Origin: JAJYUU01 sp963822955
Lineage (GTDB): Bacteria; Actinomycetota; Actinomycetes; Streptosporangiales; Streptosporangiaceae
NCBI GenBank assembly: GCA_963822955.1
Contig: CAWGJS010000001.1
Span: forward strand, 1,240,001 to 1,304,000
Length of the DNA: 64,000 nt
Direction: 5' to 3'
Below, piece by piece: positions 34,384-42,856 of the stretch. The notes beneath the pieces are model-generated. The model worked only from the letters and a program-made list of their open reading frames with translations, was not told the origin of the DNA and made no database searches. The stretch's first letter is position 1. Each line of letters opens with the position of its first letter. A program made the position numbers and the translations under genes.

Positions 34384-35880
34384 ATGGCGAGAACCACCAG
34401 TCAAGATCCCGCTGCGGGGACGGGCGAGCAGGGCAAGCTCAAGGTCAACGCCCTTGGGCTCTGGGCCCTGGTGATCATGGGGATCGCCTACATGGGCCTC
34501 GCGCTGACCGCGTACTTCAACTTCGGGATCATGGAGGGCATTACCGGCCCGATCGTCCCGCTTGCGTTCGCGGCCGTGACCGTGGCCATGCTCCCTACCG
34601 CGCTCAGCTACGCGATCATGAACAACCGCAGGCCGTCGACGGGCGCCACGCTCACCTGGCTGTGGGAGGCGACGACTCCGCCGCTCGGGGTCTGGCTGGG
34701 CTGGGTGCTGGTCATCGCCTACATCGACGGGTGCATCCTGCAGCCGGTCATGTTCGGGCTGTTCTTCAACTCGTTCCTCAACTTCTTCGGGGCGCACACC
34801 GGCTACCTGAGCGCCACGCTGGCGGGGCTGCTGCCGATCCTGGTAGTTGGCTACATGACGAAGAAGGACATCAGGATCTCCGCTCGCATCGTCGGCCTGT
34901 TCATCACGATCGAGGCCGGGTTCGTCGCGCTGCTGTGCCTGTACATCCTGATCAAGCAGGGCGTCGCGGGGCACCTGTCCTGGCGGCCTCTCGACCCAGC
35001 CGCCGCCACCGCGGGCTGGACCGGCTTCCTCAACGCGCTGCTGTTCGCCGTGCTGGCCATAGCTGCCTTCGACATCGTGGCGCCGATGGCCGAGGAGACC
35101 AGGACCCCGCGCTCGCTGGTGCCGAGGGCGACGATCCTCGTCACGGTCGGCGCCGGGCTCTACTGGGTGTTCACCTCGTTCGGGATCGTGAACGCCGTCC
35201 CGGCCAAGACCATGGCAAGCTACGTGTCCTCCGGGCAGTTCACCCCGATCTACCTGGTCGCCGGGCACTACGTGAGCTGGCTGCGGATCTTGGTCCCGCT
35301 GACTGGGTTCACCGCGGTCTTCGCGGCCTTCAGTGCGATCTCGATCGCGGCCAGCCGGCAGCTCTACGCGCTCGGCCGCGAGGGCCTGGCGCCCAAGATC
35401 TTCGCCAAGACCGACAAGAACAAGACGCCGTGGAACGCGCAGCTCCTCGTCCTGGCGTGCTGCGTGGTGCTGCCCATCCTGATCAGCCTGTACCAGCAGC
35501 ACAACCCGCTGCTCGCGTTCGGCTGGATCGGCGAGGCGTACGTGTTCTTCATCCTGATCCCGTACACACTCACCTGCGTGGCCAACATCTTCTATCACCG
35601 GCGCTATCACCGCGGTGAGTTCAACCTGCTGACCAACCTGGCGCTGCCCGTGATCGGGATCGTCATCAACTGCTACATCTTCTACAAGAACTTCTTCCAG
35701 ACGTTCGTGCTGAACGCGACCAGCTTCCAGCTCCAGACCTCTATCAGCGTGGCCTGCGGCGTAGCCATTGTGCTCGCCGTGGTGTTCACGGTGATCGGTA
35801 TTCGCCGGACTGGCCGGCTTGGCCGGCCGCAGACCTTCGAAGAGAGCGATCAGAGCGCCGACCCGGCGGTCTCCGCTTGA
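34384..35880 (+). CDS. APC superfamily permease
   Basis: 498 residues from ATG 34384 with GGGAGGAAG upstream. About 12 helices: LGLWALVIMGIAYMGLALTA, GATLTWLWEATTPPLG, PMAEETRTPRSLVPRATIL, SIAASRQLYALGREGLAPKI. Amino-acid, amine or carboxylate transport is expected. It is co-transcribed with an SDR whose TTG start overlaps its stop, and is controlled by operator site 3. Confidence 0.88.
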   Translation: MARTTSQDPAAGTGEQGKLKVNALGLWALVIMGIAYMGLALTAYFNFGIMEGITGPIVPLAFAAVTVAMLPTALSYAIMNNRRPSTGATLTWLWEATTPPLGVWLGWVLVIAYIDGCILQPVMFGLFFNSFLNFFGAHTGYLSATLAGLLPILVVGYMTKKDIRISARIVGLFITIEAGFVALLCLYILIKQGVAGHLSWRPLDPAAATAGWTGFLNALLFAVLAIAAFDIVAPMAEETRTPRSLVPRATILVTVGAGLYWVFTSFGIVNAVPAKTMASYVSSGQFTPIYLVAGHYVSWLRILVPLTGFTAVFAAFSAISIAASRQLYALGREGLAPKIFAKTDKNKTPWNAQLLVLACCVVLPILISLYQQHNPLLAFGWIGEAYVFFILIPYTLTCVANIFYHRRYHRGEFNLLTNLALPVIGIVINCYIFYKNFFQTFVLNATSFQLQTSISVACGVAIVLAVVFTVIGIRRTGRLGRPQTFEESDQSADPAVSA

Positions 35881-36668
35881 GCGGGCGCTTCGCCGACCGC
35901 AATGTCATCGTCACCGGAGGCGGGAGCGGCATAGGCCAGGCCACGGCACATGCCTTCGCCGCCGAGGGGGCCGATGTCCTGGTCGTCGGCCGCACCGCGG
36001 CTAGCCTGGCCGCTACTGTGGGCCAGATTGCCGAGTCGGGCGGCCGCGCCTGGCTCGCCGAGTGCGACGTCACCGACGAGTCGGCGGTGGACGCGCTCGT
36101 GATCCGGGCGGGTGAGCGCTGGGGCACCACGCACGTGCTGATCAACAATGCCGGAATAGACGATGACACCCCGTTCCTGGAGATTGACCGGGCACGCTGG
36201 CGAGCGGTGCTCGATACGAACCTGACAGGCGCGTTCCTGATGGCCCAGGCCGTTGCGAGGCAGATGGCCCGGGCCGGCGGCGGCGTGATCCTGCACACGG
36301 CCTCGATCGACGCCTCGGGCGCTGACGGCCCGTTCGCGGCGTACAACGCATCCAAGGCCGGCCTGCTGGGGCTAAGCCGCACGATGGCGGTGGAGCTCGC
36401 GCAGTACGGGATCCGCTCCAATTGCGTGAGCCCGGGCTTCACTCACACGGTGATGACCGAGAAGGCGGTCGGCCCCGAGCTGATGAGCTACCTCAACGGG
36501 TCATTCGCCCGGGTGCCGCAGCGGCGCCTGGTGCGTACCGACGAGGTCGCTCAGGCGTTCCTGTACCTGGCCTCCGACCTGGCGTCAGCGATCACCGGCA
36601 CGGAGCTGCGGGTGGACTGCGGCCTCACGGCCAACCTGTACATCCTCGAGACGCTGCCCGGGCAGTGA
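35877..36668 (+). CDS. SDR family oxidoreductase
   Basis: 263 residues; TTG start overlapping the permease stop (TTGA), which indicates translational coupling. Motifs: TGGGSGIGQATAH, HVLINNAGIDDDTP, LHTASIDASG (Ser), YNASKAGL (Tyr/Lys), GTELRVDCGLTAN. The C-terminal 28 codons overlap the convergent D-2-hydroxyacid dehydrogenase gene by 84 bp. Confidence 0.85.
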   Translation: MSGRFADRNVIVTGGGSGIGQATAHAFAAEGADVLVVGRTAASLAATVGQIAESGGRAWLAECDVTDESAVDALVIRAGERWGTTHVLINNAGIDDDTPFLEIDRARWRAVLDTNLTGAFLMAQAVARQMARAGGGVILHTASIDASGADGPFAAYNASKAGLLGLSRTMAVELAQYGIRSNCVSPGFTHTVMTEKAVGPELMSYLNGSFARVPQRRLVRTDEVAQAFLYLASDLASAITGTELRVDCGLTANLYILETLPGQ

Positions 36669-37661
36669 GCGCGCCTGAGGTGCACCGGTGTCGCTGCCCG
36701 CGTACCGCGGGTTAACGATCGACGGCACCGGGCGGCCTGCCAGGAAGTCCACCACCTGACGCGCCGCTTGCACCGGCAGCTCGGCCAGGCTGAACGGCGA
36801 GTACCAGGCGCTGTGCGGGCTCAGCAGGACGTTGGGAAGCTGGCGCAGCGAGCTTGCGCCCGGCAGCGGCTCGGCCTCGAACACGTCGAGCGCCGCGCCC
36901 GCCAGCCGCTCCGCGCGCAGCGCCTCCGCGAGCGCGGCCTCGTCCACTAGGCCGCCCCGGCAGGTGTTGACCAGCAGCGCGCCCGGCCGCATCATCGCGA
37001 TCGTCTCGGCCCGGACCATGTGCCAGGTCTGCTCATTCAGCGGGGCGTGCAGGGTGACGAGGTCGCTCCCGCTTAGCAGCTCCTCGAACGTGGCCGGCCG
37101 CACGCCGTCCGGTGGCGCGACGTACGGGTCGTGCGCAAGCACCTGGAACCCGAGCGCCGCCGCCTGGCGGGCGACCTTGGCGCCGATGCGACCAAGCCCC
37201 ACCACGCCGATCGTGGCCTCGGACGGGCGGCAGGCCGGCGGATACGGCGCGATAGCGCTCCACTCGGACTCCCTGACCGCGGCGTCGAATCGGCCCAGGC
37301 CGCGCAGCAGCCACAGCGCCATCGCCAGCGCATGCGCCACGACCTCGTCGACGCAGTAGTCGGGAGTGTTGGCCACGGCCACGCCGCGCTCGGTCGCCGC
37401 GGCAACGTCGATCATGTCGTAGCCGATGCCGAGCCTGCTGATAAACCGGCACCGCGGCGCAGCGTCCAGCACGGCGGCCGTCACCGTCGCCCACTGGACG
37501 ATCAGCGCGTCCGGGTTGGCCCGCGAGAGCCCTGCGATCAGCTCGCTCTCGATCTTCGCCTGCAGCCGCACGGTCGTGCAGCCGGCTTCACGCAGGACGC
37601 GCTCGTCGTCATCGGTGGAGAGGTCTGAGTCAGTGATGACAACCACCGGGCCAGCTCGCAT
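36585..37661 (-). CDS. D-2-hydroxyacid dehydrogenase (NAD-dependent)
   Basis: 358 residues. NAD fold with IGVVGLGRIGAKVARQAA; catalytic Arg in LVNTCRGGLVDEAAL, Glu in VFEAEPLPG, His in LLSPHSAWYS. C-terminal 35 residues beyond the normal end are low complexity. Family members reduce 2-keto acids or oxidise D-2-hydroxy acids. Last gene of the leftward operon that begins at operator site 4. Confidence 0.88.
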   Translation of the reverse strand: MRAGPVVVITDSDLSTDDDERVLREAGCTTVRLQAKIESELIAGLSRANPDALIVQWATVTAAVLDAAPRCRFISRLGIGYDMIDVAAATERGVAVANTPDYCVDEVVAHALAMALWLLRGLGRFDAAVRESEWSAIAPYPPACRPSEATIGVVGLGRIGAKVARQAAALGFQVLAHDPYVAPPDGVRPATFEELLSGSDLVTLHAPLNEQTWHMVRAETIAMMRPGALLVNTCRGGLVDEAALAEALRAERLAGAALDVFEAEPLPGASSLRQLPNVLLSPHSAWYSPFSLAELPVQAARQVVDFLAGRPVPSIVNPRYAGSDTGAPQARSLPGQRLEDVQVGREAAVHPQLRAGDR

Positions 37662-37664
37662 CGC

Positions 37665-38345
37665 CTACCCGTCACCCTTCCGCGTGAGCCCCGCATCCGC
37701 GATGCGCTGCGCTGCCTGTTCCACGTGATTCTTCATGGCCCGCTCAGCCGCGCGCCGGTCTCCCGACGCGATGACGTCGAGCAGGTGCTGATGGCTATCG
37801 GCGTGGCGGCGCACCTCGTCGGGCTCGAGCGAGGCCGCAGCCGCGCGGAAGAAGTGCGACATGCGGCTGCGCATCTGCGCGGCCAGATCGACAAGCAGGG
37901 CGTGATCGGTGAGCTCCCACAGACGCTGATGGAACTGCTGGTCCAGCTCGTGCACGCGCACCAGGTCCTGCCGGTCGGCCGCCTTGACCATCCGGTCGAC
38001 GATGAGCTGCAGCTCCGCGTGGGCCGCTGGCGTGAAGCGGTCCTTCAGCCGGCGGACCACGAACTGCTCGAGCACCACGCGCAAGCTGGAGACCTCTTCC
38101 AGCATCTGCGAGGTCAGGCTGGCCACCCGCGCGCCGCGGCGCGGCAGCCGCTCGACCAGGCCCTCCTCGGTCAGCCGGGCCAGCGCCTCGCGCAGCGGGA
38201 TGTGGCTGATGCCGAACTCGTGGGCCAGACGTCGCTCGACCAGCCGGTCGCCCGGCGCGTACACCCCGCTCGAGATGGCTGTCCTCAGCCTGTCGACGAC
38301 CGCATCGGAGAGGCTCTGGTCGGGCAGGGGCTCGTTGGCGTTCAC
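37665..38345 (-). CDS. GntR/FadR-type regulator with FCD domain
   Basis: 226 residues. Winged HTH (about 10-75): LRTAISSGVYAPGDRLVERR, HIPLREALARLTEEGLVERL. The FCD effector domain follows (about 85-215), with metal-site elements ELDQQFHQRLWEL, HADSHQHLL and KNHVEQA. FCD regulators sense small organic acids and usually repress local catabolic genes. It is encoded inside one of the operons carrying the GCTATAGC operator, so it is the leading candidate to bind all five sites, including its own promoter (site 4). Confidence 0.88.
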   Translation of the reverse strand: MNANEPLPDQSLSDAVVDRLRTAISSGVYAPGDRLVERRLAHEFGISHIPLREALARLTEEGLVERLPRRGARVASLTSQMLEEVSSLRVVLEQFVVRRLKDRFTPAAHAELQLIVDRMVKAADRQDLVRVHELDQQFHQRLWELTDHALLVDLAAQMRSRMSHFFRAAAASLEPDEVRRHADSHQHLLDVIASGDRRAAERAMKNHVEQAAQRIADAGLTRKGDG

Positions 38346-39085
38346 GCGGCCGCGTATCTGTGGACTACGTGACCGGGCGTCAGCGTCAGGTCGATGACGC
38401 GATGCAGGCCCGCCACCACCTCGCGCACCGCGAGCAGGTGCACGGGGAGCTGGGCGTTGGGGCGCAGCTCGACTGTCGCCGGGCCGGCCCAGGATTCATG
38501 TTCCACCACGTCGCCGAAGCGTCTGGTCACGAGTTCGCGGCTCACGACGCCTTCCTCCTCCTGGCGCACCCTCAGGTTGACGTTCAGTTCCGCTCCCGGC
38601 ACGAGCTCGGTCAGCTCGCTGCCGGTCGCAGCGCGCTGCTTCCAGCACATCGTCGCGGTCGCGACGTCGATCCCGTTGCGCTCGACCACGCCCACTAGCA
38701 GGTCGCCGCTGGGCCCCAGCCGGACGTGCCCGGCCTTCTTGGGCTGACCGTACGCCTCCCGGCCGGCCGCGACGGCGCCATCCGACTCGAGCACGAGGAA
38801 TGGCGAGTAAACGGCCTCGGTATCGTCGGGCAGCAATACCGGAATCTGCCAGGCGGACTCGCAGTACTGGCCGAACCACTCAGCGTCGTGCATGTGATAA
38901 ACGTGCAGCAGGCACAAATCGGATGCCAGGCGCAGCGGCAGCGGAAGGAGCGATTCCGCGGCCTCACGCGCCGTGCGGTATATCACGGTAAGAATCTCAG
39001 TCTTGCGCAGCCGGATTGGCAGCGTCGGAACGAGTGGTGCCCCGAACGGCGTCGAGGCGATGTCGAGTGGATCGAATGGGCTCAC
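38342..39085 (-). CDS. acetoacetate decarboxylase-like protein
   Basis: 247 residues; stop overlaps the GntR start. The ADC-fold element GREAYGQPKKAGHVRL carries the lysine pair of acetoacetate decarboxylase (Schiff-base Lys with a neighbouring Lys). It is preceded by VYSPFLVLESDGAVAAG. The ADC family also contains lyases and dehydratases of other keto compounds. In a sugar or hydroxy-acid pathway a beta-keto-acid step is possible. Confidence 0.75.
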   Translation of the reverse strand: MSPFDPLDIASTPFGAPLVPTLPIRLRKTEILTVIYRTAREAAESLLPLPLRLASDLCLLHVYHMHDAEWFGQYCESAWQIPVLLPDDTEAVYSPFLVLESDGAVAAGREAYGQPKKAGHVRLGPSGDLLVGVVERNGIDVATATMCWKQRAATGSELTELVPGAELNVNLRVRQEEEGVVSRELVTRRFGDVVEHESWAGPATVELRPNAQLPVHLLAVREVVAGLHRVIDLTLTPGHVVHRYAAA

Positions 39086-39524
39086 GCGGCCGGCCGTTCG
39101 AAGAGCTCAACGACGTGCCCGTCCGGGTCACGCAGGTACAACCCGCGGCCGCCCGCGTTCGCGCCAGTGTCGATGACGACAGGGCCGGTGAAGGCTACGC
39201 CACCCGCGGCGACCAGCCGTTCCAGTCGTTCCTCGATATCGTCGCAGGCCACGCAGACGTGCGTGAAGCCCACATCGGCCGGCCGCGAGAGGTGCCGGCC
39301 CCGGCCGGCGAAACGTACTCGAACAGCTCGATCCTTGTCCCCTCGCCGTCGAACGCGAGATGGGCCATGCGCACGTAAGCCCCGGGCTCGCCGACGATGG
39401 TTTCCAGGTATCCGCCCTTCTTCTCCTGCTGGAAGAGCACCTGCATCCCCATTGCGTCGCGCCAGAAAAGCAGCGACCGATCGAGATCGGAAACCGTCAG
39501 GCCGGTGTGGTGCAGCACGGGCAT
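39082..39524 (-). CDS. VOC family protein, frameshifted
   Basis: Starts at ATG 39524 with VLHHTGLTVSDLDRSLLFWR and runs to IELFEYVSP, then changes frame near 39305-39315 and continues with GFTHVCVACDDIEERLERL and YLRDPDGHVVELFER. The switch occurs at a GGGG run (ccggccggggccggc on the minus strand). One base removed or added joins the halves into a normal VOC protein of about 147 residues. Metal-type ligands (His 5 region, Glu in IELFE, His, Glu in VELFE) are present. Its end overlaps the ADC-like start (ATGA). Confidence 0.7.
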
Positions 39525-39538
39525 CCCAGATCTGCCTT

Positions 39539-40279
39539 TCAGAATGTCACGAGAAGGCCGCCGTCGACGACGACCCGCTGGCCGGTGAGATACGTGTTGT
39601 CCGGGGATACCAGATGGCTCACTGCGGCTGCGATCTCCGGCGGCTCCGCCGCCCGGCGCAGCGGCAGCCGGCCGTTCTCGAGGTAGATCTGCCTGAACCA
39701 TTCCGACTGGGTCTCGTCCACGCCGTCCACCACCGACATCCGGGTCCGCACGAAGCCGGGTGCCACGGAGTTGACCAGCACGCCGCGGGGTCCCAGCTCG
39801 ATGGCGAGGTTCCTGGTTGCCGCCTCCAGGCCGGCCTTGGCCGTGTCGTAGGCGAGGGCGGACGTCTCCCCGTTGCTGGCATGCACCGAGGTCACGTTGA
39901 CGATCCGGCCCGAGCCGCGCTCGGCCATCCGCAGGCCGGCCGAGCGGGCCAGCCACACCGGCCCGTCGAGCATCACCGCGTGCTGGCGGCGCCAGGCCTC
40001 GGGCGTCAGCTCCGCGAGGGTCTCCGGCAGGTGGATGCCCGCGACGTTGACCAGGACGGCCAGCGGCCCGAGCTCCGCCTCCACGTGGTCGAGCACACGG
40101 TCGTGCAGCTCGATGTCTGCGACGTCCAGTCGGCATGGCAGGATTCCGTCGGACGGATCGACCGCCTCGATGTCCAGCCCGGCGACGCTAAACCCGTCGT
40201 CACGCAGTCGAAGGGCGACGGCGCGGCCTATTCCGTTCGCCGCTCCCGTGACCACGGCAGCCGCCGCCCTGGGTTCCAT
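39539..40279 (-). CDS. SDR family oxidoreductase
   Basis: 246 residues. Motifs: VTGAANGIGRAVALR, AVLVNVAGIHL, IVNVTSVHAS (Ser), YDTAKAGL (Tyr/Lys) and GQRVVVDGGLLVTF. First gene of the leftward operon SDR-VOC-ADC-GntR-hydroxyacid dehydrogenase, directly downstream of operator site 4. Confidence 0.87.
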   Translation of the reverse strand: MEPRAAAAVVTGAANGIGRAVALRLRDDGFSVAGLDIEAVDPSDGILPCRLDVADIELHDRVLDHVEAELGPLAVLVNVAGIHLPETLAELTPEAWRRQHAVMLDGPVWLARSAGLRMAERGSGRIVNVTSVHASNGETSALAYDTAKAGLEAATRNLAIELGPRGVLVNSVAPGFVRTRMSVVDGVDETQSEWFRQIYLENGRLPLRRAAEPPEIAAAVSHLVSPDNTYLTGQRVVVDGGLLVTF

Positions 40280-40285
40280 GCCTGA

Positions 40286-40314
40286 AGTAAACGCTATAGC
40301 ATCTGAGGCGTCAA
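40286..40314 (-). promoter_or_regulatory. promoter with GCTATAGC operator (site 4), GntR operon
   Basis: On the minus strand: -35 TTGACG (40309-40314), 17-bp spacer, -10 TTTACT (40286-40291), with ATGCTATAGCGTTT at 40289-40302 covering the spacer end and -10. The divergent aldose epimerase gene starts 30 bp away at 40332 and may share it. Confidence 0.75.
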
Positions 40315-40331
40315 GTCACCGCGGAGGAACC

Positions 40332-41336
40332 GTGACAGGCCAGGGAACCGGGGTAAGCGAGGGTGTCATCAGCGGCTGGCGCGCGGTCCGCCTGACGAGC
40401 GATGCGCTCTCGGTGACGGTGCTGCCCGACAAGGGCGCGGACATCTACCAGATCACCGATCGCGCTTCCGGAATCGATCCGTTGTTCAAGGCGCCGTGGG
40501 GCCTGCAGCCACCCGGCGCCAGGCCTCGCGCGGGAAGCGAAGGGGCGCCGTTCCTGCAGAACTACGAGGGGTCCTGGCAGGAGCTGTTCCCCAGTACCAA
40601 CGACGCCTGCACCTACCAGGGCACGCCCGTCCCGTTCCACGGCGAGGTGGCCACCCGGTCCTGGGACTGGGCGGCCGAGACTGACGACGGCAGCCAGGCA
40701 GCGATCCGCCTGTCGGTCGAGTGCCAGACAGTGCCGCTGCGGCTGGAACGGATCATGCGGCTCCGCCACGGCACGCCCGAGCTGGTGCTCGAGGAACGGG
40801 TCACCAACCTGTCGCCAGGCACGGTCGATTTCGTCTGGGGTCACCATTGCGTGCTAGGTCCTCCGCTGATCGCGCCCGGCGCCGCGCTCCGGGCCCCTGC
40901 GGCGACGATCGTCACCCCGCCCGAGCCATGGGAAGATACCGCGCGCCTGGAGCCGGGCCAGCGCGCCGCCTGGCCGATGGCGCAGCTGCGCGGCGGCGGC
41001 CTGACCGACCTGACCCGCGTGCCGGGTCCGGAGGCCGCGAGCCACGACGACGTCTACCTCACAGATCTGGCCGGCGGCTGGGTCGAGGTCGGTAACCCCG
41101 CGCTCGGTCTGGGATTCCGGCTGGACTGGGACCCGGGAGTGTTCAGGTGGATCATCGCCTGGCAGCCCTACGGCGGCGCCAGGACCATGCCACTGCGCGG
41201 CGCTTACGCGCTGGGAATCGAGCCGTGGGTCTTCGGAGGGAACCTGGAGCAGGCGCTCGCGGACGGCAGCGCCCTGCGCCTTGACGGCCACGACACGCTG
41301 GAGACCCGGCTCACCGCCAGCATCCGGCCCTGGTGA
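40332..41336 (+). CDS. aldose 1-epimerase / galactose mutarotase-like protein
   Basis: 334 residues from GTG 40332 with GGAGGAA upstream. Mutarotase-like beta-sandwich: VLPDKGADIYQITDRASGID, NYEGSWQELFPSTNDAC, PFHGEVATRSWDW (His) and VWGHHCVLGPPLIAPGA (His). The C-terminal part is ALGIEPWVFGG. Such proteins interconvert anomers of sugars. Divergent from the GntR operon at operator site 4, so it belongs to the same regulon. Confidence 0.82.
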   Translation: MTGQGTGVSEGVISGWRAVRLTSDALSVTVLPDKGADIYQITDRASGIDPLFKAPWGLQPPGARPRAGSEGAPFLQNYEGSWQELFPSTNDACTYQGTPVPFHGEVATRSWDWAAETDDGSQAAIRLSVECQTVPLRLERIMRLRHGTPELVLEERVTNLSPGTVDFVWGHHCVLGPPLIAPGAALRAPAATIVTPPEPWEDTARLEPGQRAAWPMAQLRGGGLTDLTRVPGPEAASHDDVYLTDLAGGWVEVGNPALGLGFRLDWDPGVFRWIIAWQPYGGARTMPLRGAYALGIEPWVFGGNLEQALADGSALRLDGHDTLETRLTASIRPW

Positions 41337-41346
41337 CCCAGCGGCC

Positions 41347-42114
41347 TCACTGAGCCGTGTAGCCGCCGTCGACCACCAGGCTCTGGCCAGTCATCCAGGA
41401 GCTGTCGTCGGAGAGCAGGAACACAGCCGGGCCCGCCATGTCGTCGGGCTGCCCGATCCGCCGCAACGGGAGCCCGGCCGCCATCCCCTCGACCAGGTCG
41501 TCGAAGTTGGGCCGGTCCACGTAGGCCAGCGGGGTGGCGACCACGCCGGGAGCCAGCGCGTTGACCCGCACCCCCGACGGCCCGAAGTCGACGGCGAGCG
41601 CCCGCACCAGCGACTCGACGGCCCCCTTCGACGCGCAATAGCTCGCGTACCCGGGCGCGGCGACCCTCGCCAGCTGGCTGCCGATGAGCACTATCGATCC
41701 GCCGTTGGGCACCATCGCCCGCAGGCCGGCCCGCGCCAGCCGGAACGTAGCGTCCAGATTGACCGTCATCGTGTGCGCCCACTGCTCGTCAGTGGTGTAG
41801 CGCAGGTCTTCCTTGCGACGAATGACTCCGGCCGAATGAACGAGCCCGTCCAGCCTGCCGAACTCACCGAGGGCTGCGGCTACGCACTCGTCGGCGGCCT
41901 CGGGTCGACTCAGATCGGCAGCGAACACGGCAATAGAGCCCTCGGACTGTGTCGCGGCATCCGTTGCCGCTGATCGTGCCAGCTCGGCCAGGCGCTCGGA
42001 GTCCCGGCCGGTAGCCAGTACCTGGGCTCCCTCGGCTGCGCAGCGCCGCGCGATCGCATATCCGATCCCCGACGTCGCACCGGTCACCAGCACTGCACGC
42101 TGCTCAAGCCTCAC
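41347..42114 (-). CDS. SDR family oxidoreductase (possibly leaderless)
   Basis: 255 residues from GTG 42114 (an upstream TTG would place the operator inside the gene). Motifs: VTGATSGIGYAIARR, LVHSAGVIRRKED, IVLIGSQLAR (Ser), YASYCASKGAV (Tyr/Lys) and GQSLVVDGGYTAQ. The start codon directly abuts operator site 5 and no ribosome site lies between, which suggests a leaderless message. Confidence 0.85.
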   Translation of the reverse strand: MRLEQRAVLVTGATSGIGYAIARRCAAEGAQVLATGRDSERLAELARSAATDAATQSEGSIAVFAADLSRPEAADECVAAALGEFGRLDGLVHSAGVIRRKEDLRYTTDEQWAHTMTVNLDATFRLARAGLRAMVPNGGSIVLIGSQLARVAAPGYASYCASKGAVESLVRALAVDFGPSGVRVNALAPGVVATPLAYVDRPNFDDLVEGMAAGLPLRRIGQPDDMAGPAVFLLSDDSSWMTGQSLVVDGGYTAQ

Positions 42115-42128
42115 AAACGCTATAGCAT
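42115..42128 (-). promoter_or_regulatory. GCTATAGC operator (site 5)
   Basis: ATGCTATAGCGTTT on the minus strand, immediately before the GTG of the SDR. Lies in a short divergent region shared with the AIG2-like gene. Confidence 0.75.
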
Positions 42129-42193
42129 ACAGCAATCTTCAGTTGCCGATGCAGACGCACGTCGCGCATCTCGCCCCGACCCGGAGGAGGGCA

Positions 42194-42706
42194 ATGCCGG
42201 AGGATGTCATGCCGTCTCCAGATGGCCGCGCCGCGATCATGATCGCGCAGCGCGGCGACCTGTTCGCGTACGGGACGCTGCAGTTCCCTGAAGTGCTGCG
42301 CGTCCTGCTCGGCAGAGTCCCCGACTGCAGCCCGATGGCCCTGGAGGGCTGGCGCGCGGCGGCGCTTGCCAGGCGCGTGTACCCGGGCCTGGTGCCGGCG
42401 GACACCACAGTGCCTGGCATGCTCCTGACCGGGCTGAGCGAAGAGGAGCTAAGGGTTCTGGACGAGTACGAGTCCGGGCCATACGACTTGCGCAGGCTTT
42501 CGCTGACCGATGGACGGCCGGCGTGGTCTTATGTGTGGACTGACGCAACCGCCGTCCTGGCATCCGACTGGTCAGCGGACGAGTTCGCTGCCGAGCACCT
42601 GCCTGGCTTCGTGGTGCAGGTTCGCGCCTTTATCTCGGGCCGAGCGGCAGCCAGGTCCGGCGGGCGCATCGCATTCAGGCCACACGATCCCGAGGTGGCG
42701 TGCTAG
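42194..42706 (+). CDS. gamma-glutamylcyclotransferase-like (AIG2 family) protein
   Basis: 170 residues from ATG 42194 with CGGAGGAGGG upstream. The fold signature FAYGTLQFPEVL and the acidic catalytic position in VLDEYESGPYDL are present. AIG2-type proteins cyclise gamma-glutamyl amines or amino acids. It is not clearly part of either neighbouring catabolic set, although gamma-glutamyl chemistry recurs in the glnT region. Confidence 0.72.
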   Translation: MPEDVMPSPDGRAAIMIAQRGDLFAYGTLQFPEVLRVLLGRVPDCSPMALEGWRAAALARRVYPGLVPADTTVPGMLLTGLSEEELRVLDEYESGPYDLRRLSLTDGRPAWSYVWTDATAVLASDWSADEFAAEHLPGFVVQVRAFISGRAAARSGGRIAFRPHDPEVAC

Positions 42707-42856
42707 GACGATCCCTGACCTGCTGCCAGGCGGCATCGGCTCGGGCTACGCAGCAATTGCTGCCCACCGCGCGAAGGCCCCCGGCTGCCGCTGCCACGGC
42801 CGCCGCTAGGCGGGATGCCCAGCGGCGGCCGCGCGGCTGCTGCGGATCCTGCGTGC

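Noticed and set aside
34297..35610. 437-codon minus-strand frame opposite the APC permease
   Set aside because: Asp/Arg/Gln/Val-rich shadow of transmembrane codons.
38726..40285. 519-codon plus-strand frame across the ADC, VOC and SDR genes
   Set aside because: Shadow of three recognisable minus-strand genes; no motif and no ribosome site.
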